Assembly: GCF_038051945.1 (NCBI RefSeq) | Contig: NZ_CP150302.1 | Location: forward strand, 6,634,001-6,698,000 | Length of the DNA stretch: 64,000 nucleotides | Reading direction: 5' to 3' | DNA from: Paenibacillus sp. FSL H3-0469 | GTDB taxonomy: Bacteria; Bacillota; Bacilli; Paenibacillales; Paenibacillaceae | In this document: positions 15,803 through 25,236 of the stretch, in pieces | Layout: each line of letters begins with the position of its first letter | Numbering within the stretch: the first letter of the stretch is position 1 | Program-made: the position numbers and the translations under genes | Notes under the pieces: model-generated | What the model saw: only the letters and a program-made list of their open reading frames with translations | What the model was told of the DNA's origin: nothing | Database searches by the model: none

Positions 15803-18800
15803 ATGGGAGAGAGAAGATGGAACAAGCCGATAGCTTCTTTATTGGCTACCACAGTTCTGGCAGCACAGATGCTGGGCGGAGTATTCAATGTTCCTGTGCT
15901 GGAGGCAGGAAAGGCTGAGGCTTCTCCGGTGATAACAAATCCGGGAACCATTAATTTACGCTTGATGAGCACCACTGATGTTCATACGAACGTATATGGA
16001 TGGGACTATTTCAAGGGTGCCGCCTCCGCGACTGTAGGTCTGGACCGTACTTCAACCTTAGTAAAGACTGCGCGCAGTGAAGCAGAGGGGAAATACAACC
16101 TTTTGCTGGATAACGGCGATTTAATTCAAGGAACACCGCTGGGAACGTATATGGCCCAAGTGTCTGATTTCAGGGAAAGCGAAGACCAGATTCATCCGAT
16201 AATCGCAGCTATGAACCTCATGGGTTATGATGCAGCAACCTTCGGCAATCATGAATTCAATTATGGATTGGATTATCTGGACCGGACCGTTAAAGGCAAT
16301 GTGAGCAGTGTAACTTATAAAGAGTCTACGGGTGCGAAATTCCCTTATATCAATGCAAATATTTATAATGTATCCGATGGTGAAAATACATTCACTCCTT
16401 ATAAAATCATCGATAAAGAAGTGAAGGACAGCAAGAACAACACCGTTACAATTAAAGTCGGCCTCCTGGGTCTGGTTACTCCGCAGATTATGGAGTGGGA
16501 CAAGGTAAACCTGGAGGGCAGGGTAACTGCTAAGGATATTGTGGAAACGGCGAAGAAGTTTGTTCCAGAAATGAAGGGTAAAGGTGTCGATGTTATCGTC
16601 GCCATGACGCATTCGGGGTTCGATGCGGCTGCCTCTGGTGAAAATGCAGAGAATGTCATTAACCTGCTGAGCAAGGTTGAGGGCATTGATGCCATTACCT
16701 TCTCGCATACCCACAAGGTATTCCCGACGAACGGGGATGACAGCAAGCTGGATGCTTCCTTCAAAGATCCGTCCACCAATAAACCTTATGATAATGATGT
16801 AGCCAAGGTAGATAATGCCAACGGACACATTAATGGAACTCCGGCAGTTCAAGCTGGCTATGGCGGGGGTTACCTGGGTCTTATTGATCTGAAAATCGCC
16901 CAGAATAGCAGCGGCAAGTGGACAGTAGACAAAACAGCCTCCAAGGCTTCTACGCGCTCTATTGCTGGCGCAGCCGTTGACACCGCTATTGAAGATCTTG
17001 CAGGAACGGCACATCAAGCTACGATTGATTACGTGAATCAGCCGCTTGGTGTAACATCTGCGCCGATGAACAGCTATTTTGCTATGGTGCAGGATGATCC
17101 GACAGTCCAGATCGTAACCTATGCCCAGCAGCAGTATGTATCTAATTTGATTCATACGAACGAAAATCTGGCCGGTTATAGAAACCTGCCGATCCTGAGC
17201 GTCGGTGCACCGTTCAAGGCTGGACGCAACGGCCCTGATGAGTATACAGATATTAAGAAAGGCGACCTTACGATTGCCAGTGCAAGCGATCTATATCTGT
17301 ACGACAACACGCTGAAGGCGATTGTAGTTAAAGGTTCGACCGTCAAAGAATGGGTAGAGATGAGTGCAGGAGCGTTTAACCGCATCAAGCCATCCATCTC
17401 CACGCCTCAACCGCTTTTGAATTCAGCATTTGCTGTGTACAATTTCGATGTGATTGACGGTATTCAATATACCCTTGATGTCACCCGCAATGCGAAGTAC
17501 AAACCGGATGGCAGCATAAACGATGAGTCCTCCAGCCGGGTCACTTCCATCACTTATGGCGACAAGCCACTAGATCCGGAACAGAAATTCGTGGTTGTTA
17601 CCAACAACTACCGTGCAAGCGGCGGGGGGAACTTCCCGGGCGTCAAAGGCGCTAACATGATTATTGATTCTCAGATGGAGAACCGCCAGGTATTGATGGA
17701 TTACATCAAGGAAGCGGGAACAGTCGATCCTACCGCAGACAACAACTGGTCGATTGCACCTATTGAAGGCAATGTTACTGTAACATTCCCGTCTTCACCT
17801 AGAGCAGCAGAAGTCGCTCCTGCCAACATTACTGCTACGGGAATTCAAGATGTCAATAAATTTGAAATCTACAACCTTGACCTGAAAAAATCCGCTCCAA
17901 CCCCAACGGGAGATGTTGAAGTCCATCTGCTGGGCATTAATGACTTCCACGGCCAACTGGACACTACCTCGGTGGTGAACGGGGAAGCAGTAGGCACAGC
18001 GGCAACACTTGCTGCATATTTGAAGGAAGCCCGTGCCAAATATGAGAATTCACTGCTGTTCCACAACGGCGACTCTGTGGGTGCATCCGCTCCGGTATCT
18101 TCACTGGAACGCGACAAGCCTACGATGGAATGGATGAATCTCATGAAGTTCGACGTCGGCACCCTGGGGAACCATGAGTTTGACCAAGGTGTTGAGGCTA
18201 TGAAGGCTCAAATCTATGGCGGTAAGGACCCTAAGAACGAGAAAGTTGTTCATAGTGGCGCAGATTTCGATTATATCAATGCTAATGCAGTAGACAGCAC
18301 TACTGGTAAACCTATTATCACCCCTTATGTAGTAAAAGAAGTTGGCGGCGTGAAGATCGGCTTCATCGGAGTTGTGACCAAAGCAACGCCAAGCAAAGTA
18401 TCGCCAGCCGGTACAGCCGGTGTGAAATTCCTGAGTGCCGAGGAAGAGGTCGCGGCGATTGAGAAATATGCGGCCGAGCTGAAGAGCAAGGGCGTCAATA
18501 CGATCATCGTGCTGGCCCATGATCCGGCTACTACCAAGGTTGATCCAGTCACCAAAAAGAATGTATCCACCGGTGAAGCTGTGGATCTGGCCAATGCGCT
18601 GCCGGCGGATTCCCCGGTTGATGTTATCGTAGCCGGAGACAATCATGGCTATGCCAATGATACGGTTAACGGTAAGCTGATCGTTCAGGCTTACTCTTAC
18701 GGAACGGCTTTTGAAGACATCAAGCTGGTGATTGACGGAGTTACGGGTACAGTGAAGAGTAAAACGGCTACTGTAACGAACACAGTTCAGAGTAAAATCG

Positions 18801-20209
18801 CACCGGATGCTGAAACTAAGGCATTGGTAGACCACTATTTGAATCTTCACCCTGAGCTGACTCAGCCTGTAGGAACTACTGACGGTACAGTAACCCGTAC
18901 AGATGCTTACACTAAGGAATCAGCGCTGGGTAACCTGATTGCAGATGCGATGCGCAGCGCTGATTTCAAAGACGGTTCTACTCTTCCTGCTGACTTCGCC
19001 TTCATGAACCCGGGCGGTATCCGTGCGGATCTTCCGAAGGGCAATGTAGCATTCGGGGATCTGGCGAAGATTCAGCCATTCGGCAACACGCTGGTGAAGC
19101 TGACGCTGACCGGACAGCAGATCAAGACTCTGCTGCAGCAGCAATGGGCAGTTAAAGCTGACGGCACCGCAGACACGAAGACCCTGCAAATCTCAGGTCT
19201 GAAATATACAGCGAACATGTACCTGCCGGTTGCAGAACGTGTGGCTAACCTGACGAAGACAGACGGAACACCTATTGAAATGTCGAAGAGCTACACGGCT
19301 GTAGTCAATAACTTCATGGCTGCGGGCGGCGACAATTATAAGGTATTGACTGAGGCAAGCTCCTCGCTGGCCGGACCGATCGACCTGGATGTATTCTATG
19401 ATTATATCGTCAACACTTTCAAAGGCGGTGCCATCACCGCTGCCATTGAAGGCCGGATCACCAATGTGGAGAAAGACCCTGGAACGGTTACTCCGAGCCC
19501 TAGTCCTAGCTCTAATCCGAACCCGAACCCAGGTAACCCTGGACCGGTTACAACTGCAACACCTAAGCCAACGGCTTCGCCTTCGGCCACTCCAAGTCCG
19601 GCTCCTTCGGCAACACCAGCCGCAACGGCAGCTCCAACGCCAAGCCCGGCTGTACCTGTTGTAGCCTTCAAGGATCTGGGTAAGGTATCCTGGGCCGCAG
19701 ATGCCATTAATGCATTGGCAGCCAAAGGCATTATCAAAGGGATGGACGGCACGAACTTTGCGCCAATGAAGAGTGTAACCCGCGCAGAATTCGTAACCAT
19801 GCTGGTTCGTTCACTCGAACTGAGCAATTCAGCTTCACCTGCGAAATTCAGCGACGTGAAGCAGGGAGTCTGGTACTCCGATACGATTGCTGCGGCGGTG
19901 AATGCAGGTCTTGTAAAAGGCTCCGGCAATGGTAAATTCGAGCCGGGCCGTGAGATTACCCGTGAGGAAATGGCGATTATGATCGCGAATGCCCTTAAGG
20001 GTCAGCTGCAGCCGGTTGACGCTGCAACGTTGAACAAATTCACGGATAAGGCCAAGATTGCCCCTTACGCCCAGCAGGCAGTGGCACAGCTGACTCAGAT
20101 TGGTATCGTTAACGGTGTGGATGCCAAGCAGTTCGCACCGAAGAGTATGGCTAACCGTGCCCAGGCTGCGGTGATCATCTTCCGTATGCTGGAGAACAAA
20201 GCTTCATAA
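15803..20209 (+). CDS. Secreted tandem nucleotidase/2',3'-cyclic phosphodiesterase with three SLH domains
   Basis: A 1468-aa exported enzyme. An N-terminal signal peptide (…ASLLATTVLAAQMLGG…) is followed by two complete metallophosphatase plus 5'-nucleotidase C-terminal units. Unit 1 (~50-650) has STTDVHTN and GNHEFNYGLDYL; unit 2 (~695-1230) has GINDFHGQLD, GNHEFDQG and GDNHGY. A Pro/Ser/Thr linker comes next, then three SLH domains (FKDLGKVSWAADAI; FSDVKQGVWYSD; FTDKAKIAPYA) that tether it to the cell-wall polymer. Its expected job is to scavenge phosphate and nucleosides from extracellular nucleotides, like YfkN. GGAGG at 15787 supports the ATG. A strong terminator follows, so it is monocistronic. 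Confidence 0.92.
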   Translation: MGERRWNKPIASLLATTVLAAQMLGGVFNVPVLEAGKAEASPVITNPGTINLRLMSTTDVHTNVYGWDYFKGAASATVGLDRTSTLVKTARSEAEGKYNLLLDNGDLIQGTPLGTYMAQVSDFRESEDQIHPIIAAMNLMGYDAATFGNHEFNYGLDYLDRTVKGNVSSVTYKESTGAKFPYINANIYNVSDGENTFTPYKIIDKEVKDSKNNTVTIKVGLLGLVTPQIMEWDKVNLEGRVTAKDIVETAKKFVPEMKGKGVDVIVAMTHSGFDAAASGENAENVINLLSKVEGIDAITFSHTHKVFPTNGDDSKLDASFKDPSTNKPYDNDVAKVDNANGHINGTPAVQAGYGGGYLGLIDLKIAQNSSGKWTVDKTASKASTRSIAGAAVDTAIEDLAGTAHQATIDYVNQPLGVTSAPMNSYFAMVQDDPTVQIVTYAQQQYVSNLIHTNENLAGYRNLPILSVGAPFKAGRNGPDEYTDIKKGDLTIASASDLYLYDNTLKAIVVKGSTVKEWVEMSAGAFNRIKPSISTPQPLLNSAFAVYNFDVIDGIQYTLDVTRNAKYKPDGSINDESSSRVTSITYGDKPLDPEQKFVVVTNNYRASGGGNFPGVKGANMIIDSQMENRQVLMDYIKEAGTVDPTADNNWSIAPIEGNVTVTFPSSPRAAEVAPANITATGIQDVNKFEIYNLDLKKSAPTPTGDVEVHLLGINDFHGQLDTTSVVNGEAVGTAATLAAYLKEARAKYENSLLFHNGDSVGASAPVSSLERDKPTMEWMNLMKFDVGTLGNHEFDQGVEAMKAQIYGGKDPKNEKVVHSGADFDYINANAVDSTTGKPIITPYVVKEVGGVKIGFIGVVTKATPSKVSPAGTAGVKFLSAEEEVAAIEKYAAELKSKGVNTIIVLAHDPATTKVDPVTKKNVSTGEAVDLANALPADSPVDVIVAGDNHGYANDTVNGKLIVQAYSYGTAFEDIKLVIDGVTGTVKSKTATVTNTVQSKIAPDAETKALVDHYLNLHPELTQPVGTTDGTVTRTDAYTKESALGNLIADAMRSADFKDGSTLPADFAFMNPGGIRADLPKGNVAFGDLAKIQPFGNTLVKLTLTGQQIKTLLQQQWAVKADGTADTKTLQISGLKYTANMYLPVAERVANLTKTDGTPIEMSKSYTAVVNNFMAAGGDNYKVLTEASSSLAGPIDLDVFYDYIVNTFKGGAITAAIEGRITNVEKDPGTVTPSPSPSSNPNPNPGNPGPVTTATPKPTASPSATPSPAPSATPAATAAPTPSPAVPVVAFKDLGKVSWAADAINALAAKGIIKGMDGTNFAPMKSVTRAEFVTMLVRSLELSNSASPAKFSDVKQGVWYSDTIAAAVNAGLVKGSGNGKFEPGREITREEMAIMIANALKGQLQPVDAATLNKFTDKAKIAPYAQQAVAQLTQIGIVNGVDAKQFAPKSMANRAQAAVIIFRMLENKAS

Positions 20210-20219
20210 AGTCAGAGAG

Positions 20220-20252
20220 AAGGCCCGAGCTGAAATAGCTCGGGCCTTTTTC
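20220..20252 (+). terminator. Rho-independent terminator
   Basis: AGGCCCGAGCT and AGCTCGGGCCT form an 11-bp stem around GAAAT, followed by TTTTT. Confidence 0.93.
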
Positions 20253-20281
20253 TGCCCTGAGGCCGGGCAGCCGTTTTGCGC

Positions 20282-20310
20282 TTGACGGAAGATAAGCTGA
20301 GATTTATAAT
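20282..20310 (+). promoter_or_regulatory. SigA-type promoter of the thrS leader
   Basis: TTGACG at 20282-20287, a 17-bp spacer and TATAAT at 20305-20310. Transcription would begin near 20317, at the start of the T-box leader. Confidence 0.85.
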
Positions 20311-20316
20311 TGCCTT

Positions 20317-20640
20317 AATTCATGTTATCAGCGTTGACGAAGATATGAACCGCTTGCTTTGGACCGTTTCAGAGAGAGGAAGCCTCAGGCTGCAACTTCC
20401 TCCGGTACCGGCTGTTGGTTTACCCCTTTGTAGCTGCGGTTATGAACTCCTGACGGCTTCCGTACTCCGGAACCTCAACGGATAGTAAGAACCGCCGGTT
20501 CATGGCCGTTATCCCTATGCTAACGAAGGATTATATTCTGCAGTGAAGCTGAAGTGTATGCGGCAGCTGCCAGGATGGATCGAATTTGGGTGGAATCACG
20601 GGTGCAATCACTCGTCCCTTTGCGGGACGGGTGTTTTTTG
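20317..20640 (+). ncRNA. T-box leader (tRNA-Thr-sensing riboswitch) of thrS
   Basis: The T-box sequence appears as TTGGGTGGAATCACGG (20586-20601), followed by a terminator (CACTCGTCCC, CGGGACGGGTG, TTTTTT; 20609-20638). Upstream lies a long stem I region with CAGAGAGAGGAAG and a GGCTG element near 20370-20400. A good specifier candidate is ACC (Thr) at 20422-20424, in the context TTTACCCCTTTGTAGC. Uncharged tRNA-Thr would favour the antiterminator and switch on thrS. The specifier placement is my inference; the T-box identity is firm. No coding gene is supported between 20253 and 20746. Confidence 0.88.
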
Positions 20641-20746
20641 TGTGCAGAAGCTATGGGGGATAGCCACTTGTAAGCTTAGGCTTGCGAAGTGAGTGTGTGA
20701 AGAGTTCAAGGAAGTATAGTCCAACAAACCTTAGGAGGAAGTAATC

Positions 20747-22684
20747 ATGTCAGTAAATATTAAGCTTCCGGACGGATCGGTCCGGGAATACGCAGACGGC
20801 AGCAGCATTGATGATGTAGCCGCCTCTATCAGCAGCGGACTGCGCAAGAATGCCGCAGCAGGCAAGCTCAACGGGATTGTCGTAGACCTGTCAACACCGC
20901 TGCAGGAAGGCGATCTGGTAGAGATCGTAACGCTTGATTCGCCGGAAGGTCTTGAAGTGATGCGTCACAGTACAGCTCACCTGATGGCGCAGGCGGTAAG
21001 ACGCCTGTTCGGCACCAAAGAAGTGAAGCTTGGAGTCGGTCCTGTGATTGAAGACGGCTTCTATTATGATATGGATCTGGAGCATCCGCTCAATCCCGAG
21101 GATCTGCTGAAGATCGAGAAGGAAATGGACCGCATCGTCTCGGAGAATCTGCCGATTGTCCGCCATGAGGTCAGCCGGGGAGAAGCGCTGGAGCGCTTCG
21201 GCGAGCTGGGTGATCCTTACAAGCTGGAGCTGATTGAAGCTCTGCCGGAAGACAGTGTCATCACGATCTATGAGCAGGGCGAATTCTTCGATCTTTGCCG
21301 TGGCCCGCATTTGCCGTCTACTGCCAAGATTAAGGTATTCAAGCTGATGAATGTGGCCGGGGCTTACTGGCGCGGAGACAGCAAGAATAAGATGCTGCAG
21401 CGTGTGTACGGCACAGCCTGGATCAAGAAGGCACAGCTGGATGAGCATCTGCGTCTGCTGGAGGAAGCGAAGAAGCGCGACCACCGGAAGCTGGGCAAGG
21501 AGCTGGAGATTTTCACCTTCAACCAGTTAGTTGGACAAGGCCTGCCGATCTGGCTGCCTAAGGGCGCGAAGCTGCGCAGTATTCTGGAGCGTTACATTGT
21601 CGATCTGGAAGCAAGCCTCGGATACCAGCATGTCTACACTCCGGTACTGGGGAATGTAGAGTTGTACAAGACTTCCGGACACTGGGAGCACTATCAGGAA
21701 GATATGTTCCCTAAGATGACTATCGATAATGAAGAGTTCGTGCTGCGCCCGATGAACTGCCCTCACCACATGATGATCTACAAGAGCTCGATGCACAGCT
21801 ACCGCGATCTGCCGATCCGTATTGCCGAGCTTGGGATTCAGCACCGTTATGAAATGTCGGGAGCCTTGACTGGTCTGCACCGCGTGCGTTCCATGACACT
21901 GAATGACTCACATATCTTCTGCCGACTGGACCAGATCAAGAGCGAGTTCATCCGCGTACTGGAATTGATTAAGCAGGTATACAGCGACTTCGGGATTGAA
22001 GATTACCGGTTCCGCCTGTCCTACCGTGATCCTAAGGATACTGAGAAATATTATGCCAACGACGAGATGTGGGAGACTGCACAGCGTATGCTGCGTGAGG
22101 TAGTCGAAGAAGCCGGTCTGCCGTTCTACGAAGCCGAAGGCGAAGCGGCCTTCTATGGTCCGAAGCTCGATGTGCAGATTAAGACTGTACTAGGCAAAGA
22201 AGAGACACTCTCGACCGTACAGATTGACTTCCTGCTGCCGGAACGCTTTGAGCTGGAATATGTTGGCGACGACGGCCAGAAGCACCGTCCGGTTGTCCTG
22301 CACCGCGGGATTCTGGGAACTATGGAACGGTTCGTAGCCTTCCTGCTTGAGAACTTTGCCGGTTCACTGCCGCTCTGGCTGTCCCCGCAGCAGGTGAAGA
22401 TTATCCCGGTATCGTCAGCCTTCGACGAATATGCGAAGGAAGTGGAAGCGAAGCTGCTGAAGAGCGGCATCCGTGCGGAAGTGGATTTACGCAATGAGAA
22501 GATGGGCTACAAGATCCGTGAAGCTCAGCTCGAGAAGCTGCCGTACATGTTCGTGGTCGGTGAGAACGAGATGAATGCGGGCAGCGTGTCGATCCGCAAA
22601 CGCGGTGAAGGGGATATTGGTGCCCGGGCGCTGGAGGAAGCTATTGATTCGCTTGCACAGGAAATTGCCGGACGTGTAATTTAA
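20747..22684 (+). CDS. thrS: Threonyl-tRNA synthetase
   Basis: Charges tRNA-Thr. 645 aa with the usual order: TGS domain (1-~62), editing domain with HSTAHLMAQAVRR, class II catalytic core and C-terminal anticodon-binding domain. The zinc ligand Cys338 is in MNCPHHMMIY, and the motif 2 region SGALTGLHRVRSMTLNDSHIF is intact. AGGAGG precedes the ATG. It is under T-box control and followed by a weak hairpin that also contains the next gene's ribosome site. Confidence 0.97.
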   Translation: MSVNIKLPDGSVREYADGSSIDDVAASISSGLRKNAAAGKLNGIVVDLSTPLQEGDLVEIVTLDSPEGLEVMRHSTAHLMAQAVRRLFGTKEVKLGVGPVIEDGFYYDMDLEHPLNPEDLLKIEKEMDRIVSENLPIVRHEVSRGEALERFGELGDPYKLELIEALPEDSVITIYEQGEFFDLCRGPHLPSTAKIKVFKLMNVAGAYWRGDSKNKMLQRVYGTAWIKKAQLDEHLRLLEEAKKRDHRKLGKELEIFTFNQLVGQGLPIWLPKGAKLRSILERYIVDLEASLGYQHVYTPVLGNVELYKTSGHWEHYQEDMFPKMTIDNEEFVLRPMNCPHHMMIYKSSMHSYRDLPIRIAELGIQHRYEMSGALTGLHRVRSMTLNDSHIFCRLDQIKSEFIRVLELIKQVYSDFGIEDYRFRLSYRDPKDTEKYYANDEMWETAQRMLREVVEEAGLPFYEAEGEAAFYGPKLDVQIKTVLGKEETLSTVQIDFLLPERFELEYVGDDGQKHRPVVLHRGILGTMERFVAFLLENFAGSLPLWLSPQQVKIIPVSSAFDEYAKEVEAKLLKSGIRAEVDLRNEKMGYKIREAQLEKLPYMFVVGENEMNAGSVSIRKRGEGDIGARALEEAIDSLAQEIAGRVI

Positions 22685-22768
22685 TTCAGTCTGATTACTG
22701 AACCTCTGTTATAAGCCTCGTGAGACCGCTATGGTGCGGTGTCATGTATAAAGTTTTGTGAATCGGGA

Positions 22769-22795
22769 AACCCTCGTACTATGGGGAGGGTTTAA
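22769..22795 (+). promoter_or_regulatory. Hairpin enclosing the ribosome-binding site of the 3D-domain gene
   Basis: AAACCCTC (22769-22776) can pair with GAGGGTTT (22786-22793). The Shine-Dalgarno GGGGAGGG lies in the 3' arm, 8 nt before the ATG. It could act as a weak thrS terminator or limit translation of the next gene; no long T-run is present. Confidence 0.45.
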
Positions 22796-22798
22796 CTA

Positions 22799-23557
22799 AT
22801 GAACAAAATGGGCTTATACCAGAGGTTTTGGTGTCTTTTCGTCACGATCGTCCTTATGCTGACCGCTGCCGGGATCTTCCCGGATTACGCGCGCAAGTCG
22901 GTTCAGGCGAGAGGGATGGAAGACACTGCAGGGCAGCATGGAAGCAGCATACAGAAGCAGTCACCCGTTGATCGTCAGCAGGCCGGCTCAGCATCCCGTC
23001 TTGGAGGCTCCTCTAGAGCCGTACAGCCGGATGCCGCAGACAAGGCTGCTAAGCCAGAGGTACAGGCAGCTAAGCCTAAGAATGCTGTCAAAGCACCCGG
23101 CTCGGTTCCAGTAGCCGCTCCGGCTCCAGAGCAGATTATCACCTCGCTGAAAGTAATGGCGACCGGCTATACAGCCGGATACGAATCCACCGGCAAGACC
23201 GCGAAGCATCCGGAATACGGGATTACGTATTCAGGAGTTAAGGTACGGCGGGACAAGAATGCGGTATCCACGATTGCAGCGGACCCGAAGGTGCTGCCGC
23301 TGGGAAGTATTTTATATATACCGGGTTACGGATATGGAATTGTGGCCGATACCGGATCGGCAATCAAAGGGCGCAAGATCGATCTCTACTTCAGCACCAC
23401 CAAGCAGGTCTACAAGGAATGGGGCAAGAAGTCGGTCGTGGTTCAAGTGATCAAGCGCGGCGACGGTAAATGCACGGAAAGTATGCTGAAGAGCCTTGGC
23501 CATGCTATCCAGACTTATAATGCGGTTCCGCAATATTTGCTGGAAGAAGCGATTTAG
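22799..23557 (+). CDS. Exported 3D-domain (MltA-like) cell-wall protein
   Basis: 252 aa. The N-terminus is a signal peptide or anchor (FWCLFVTIVLMLTAAGIFP). A low-complexity Ala/Lys/Pro/Gln stretch runs to ~110. A C-terminal 3D domain carries the three conserved aspartates region (STIAADPKVLPLGSILYIPG; IVADTGSAIKGRKIDLYF). This double-psi barrel occurs in lytic transglycosylases and in Firmicute stationary-phase proteins such as YocH and YuiC, so a peptidoglycan-remodelling role is likely. No LysM or SH3 wall-binding repeat is present. It is probably attached to the wall or membrane by its N-terminus. Confidence 0.85.
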   Translation: MNKMGLYQRFWCLFVTIVLMLTAAGIFPDYARKSVQARGMEDTAGQHGSSIQKQSPVDRQQAGSASRLGGSSRAVQPDAADKAAKPEVQAAKPKNAVKAPGSVPVAAPAPEQIITSLKVMATGYTAGYESTGKTAKHPEYGITYSGVKVRRDKNAVSTIAADPKVLPLGSILYIPGYGYGIVADTGSAIKGRKIDLYFSTTKQVYKEWGKKSVVVQVIKRGDGKCTESMLKSLGHAIQTYNAVPQYLLEEAI

Positions 23558-23691
23558 CGGATGCTTAGGCTGGACAATCCGGGAGTTTGAATTTATTTTC
23601 ACGTGAGCATGCATAATACAGCGGACTGCTTCCCATAATATCGACTGGGGCAAATACTTGCTTCTTCCGATACAATAGGGAGGTGATTCTC

Positions 23692-23838
23692 GTGGCTAAT
23701 TCCAAGAAACCAAAGGTACAGGAAAATTTCAAAACACCAAATGAAAAATACAATGCAGAGTTCGCTGTTGAAAATGACGGTGCGACTAAGCAAAGCAGCA
23801 ACTCCATGACCAAACCGGCTCAGAAACCGCAGCAGTAA
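23692..23838 (+). CDS. Small hydrophilic protein, 48 aa, unknown
   Basis: A short ORF starting at GTG with a very good ribosome site (GGGAGGTGA at 23678-23686) and ended by a strong terminator 33 bp downstream. The peptide begins MANSKKPKVQENF and is rich in Lys, Asn, Gln and Ser with no hydrophobic segment. That composition resembles minor small acid-soluble spore proteins, but I recognise no family motif, so spore association is only a guess. Confidence 0.6.
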   Translation: MANSKKPKVQENFKTPNEKYNAEFAVENDGATKQSSNSMTKPAQKPQQ

Positions 23839-23870
23839 TGCTGGGTTCCCGGTAAGCTCCTGAAGCAACA

Positions 23871-23918
23871 AGCTGTCCTGCCATGTCCGGATTACGGGCT
23901 GGAGGACAGCTTTTTTTA
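23871..23918 (+). terminator. Rho-independent terminator
   Basis: AGCTGTCC pairs with GGACAGCT across a 25-nt partly paired loop, followed by TTTTTTT. Confidence 0.85.
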
Positions 23919-23928
23919 ATAGATTTTT

Positions 23929-23999
23929 ATGTTTTGGGGTCCCCGTGAAGTATCTGAGTCATCACCTACGCTAAAGCCCCACTTTATGGGGTTATTTTA
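23929..23999. repeat. Dispersed ~70-bp hairpin repeat, copy A
   Basis: TATGTTTTGGGGTCCCCGTG opens the copy. CCCCGTGAAGT (23941-23951) pairs with ACTTTATGGGG (23981-23991), and TTATTTT follows. The loop reads ATCTGAGTCATCACC…ACGCTAAAGCCCC and is almost identical to copy B at 44.1 kb. The stem differs from B and C by changes that keep pairing. Confidence 0.85.
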
Positions 24000-24032
24000 T
24001 ATGGTAATAATTTAACTTAATATTCCAGCTGC

Positions 24033-24050
24033 CTCGGTCTGGAGACTGAG
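24033..24050 (+). promoter_or_regulatory. Candidate LiaR operator upstream of liaF
   Basis: CTCGGTCT, GG, AGACTGAG: an inverted repeat with one mismatch, ~105 bp before liaF. It has the shape expected of a NarL-type regulator site and suggests autoregulation by LiaR; this is inference. Confidence 0.45.
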
Positions 24051-24156
24051 ATACAGTTCCTTCTTACGCCGCTGTTCTCTGCCGCATTCTTCCTGTAGAC
24101 TAAGGCTATAAGTGTTCAAGAGGAAGAGTTGTATTTACGACAAGGAGGATGACATT

Positions 24157-25236
24157 ATGAAACGAAGGTTCACCAGCCAGGTACTCGGAGGCCTGCTCCT
24201 CATCGGTCTGGGAGGAATGTTCCTGCTCCGGCAGATGGGCTACACGGATTTCAGTCTGGGTTCACTGATTTCCACCTATTGGCCGGTTATTCTGATCGTG
24301 ATGGGCGTACAGCGGTTTTTGGCCCCGGATGAGCAGCATTCAAGATTCTCGGCAACACTCGGCGGATTCATCTATCTGGCCATCGGGGTGTTTTTCCTGG
24401 GACGGAATTTAGACTGGTTCTACTACTCGGCAAGCGATTTCTTCAAAATGCTGATTCCGGTCATGCTGATCGGCGGCGGATTATCTGTCATCTTCAGACC
24501 GCGGCGTAACACTCCGCCTGTACCTCCGGCACCGCCTTCACCGCCCGGCTACTACCCGCCTGGACCCGGTAAGAGTCCGCTGGATACAGCGCCGCCCGCT
24601 CCGCTGGAGTCTACGCTCGATCAGCAGTTCGAGCAGAAATTCGGCAAACCGGCTGGCAGCGTGGACCGGAACTGGAATGATTATCTGCATAAGAATGAGG
24701 AAGACGCAGACGGTAACCCGCTGCATGCCTCGGCAGATACCCGCTGGGAGGAGAAGCAGGAGCGCCAGGAGCGCAGACGCCAGGAGCGTCAGGAACGGCA
24801 TGCCCGCCGTCATGGCGAATGGCATGAGGAGTTCCAGGATTCCGGTCATGATAAGGATGCGACGAACCGCTCGGCTTTTATCGGCGATGTGCATATGGGC
24901 AAGGAGCATTTTCAGCTGAAGCGGACCAATATTTCACAGTTCATCGGGGATACGGTGCTGGACCTGACCAATGCGCAGATTCCTTACGGCGAGACGAAGA
25001 TTAATATCTCTGCTTTTGTCGGCGACATTAAGGTATACATTCCAGATGATATGGATCTGGGTGTGTCTGTGAATGGCAGCTCGTTCATCGGTGATATGCA
25101 GGTGCTTGAGCAGTCGCGCAGCGGGTTCATGAGCAATGTGCAATGCAAGACGCCGTATTACAAGGAATCAGGCAAAAAGGTCCGCATCAACGTTAGCTGC
25201 TTCATCGGTGACGTTAAAGTTAAAACGGTGGGTTAA
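24157..25236 (+). CDS. liaF: LiaF-type membrane inhibitor of the LiaSR system
   Basis: In Bacillus, LiaF keeps the kinase LiaS inactive until the cell envelope is stressed. The 359-aa protein has four short hydrophobic N-terminal segments (VLGGLLLIGLGGMFLLRQ; STYWPVILIVMGVQRFL; GGFIYLAIGVFFLGRN; MLIPVMLIGGGLSVIF). A Pro-rich and then very charged linker (EEKQERQERRRQERQERH) follows. The C-terminal LiaF domain is a repeating beta pattern (AFIGDVHMG…QFIGDTVLDLT…AFVGDIKVYIP…SFIGDMQV…CFIGDVKVK). ATG 24157 has AAGGAGG upstream. The stop codon directly abuts liaS. Confidence 0.88.
   Translation: MKRRFTSQVLGGLLLIGLGGMFLLRQMGYTDFSLGSLISTYWPVILIVMGVQRFLAPDEQHSRFSATLGGFIYLAIGVFFLGRNLDWFYYSASDFFKMLIPVMLIGGGLSVIFRPRRNTPPVPPAPPSPPGYYPPGPGKSPLDTAPPAPLESTLDQQFEQKFGKPAGSVDRNWNDYLHKNEEDADGNPLHASADTRWEEKQERQERRRQERQERHARRHGEWHEEFQDSGHDKDATNRSAFIGDVHMGKEHFQLKRTNISQFIGDTVLDLTNAQIPYGETKINISAFVGDIKVYIPDDMDLGVSVNGSSFIGDMQVLEQSRSGFMSNVQCKTPYYKESGKKVRINVSCFIGDVKVKTVG

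Noticed and set aside
16121..18850. Long minus-strand ORFs (344 and 249 aa) opposite the nucleotidase
   Set aside because: Antisense shadows; no start signals or recognisable domains.
20276..20485. 69-aa ORF before thrS
   Set aside because: Lies within the T-box promoter and stem I region.
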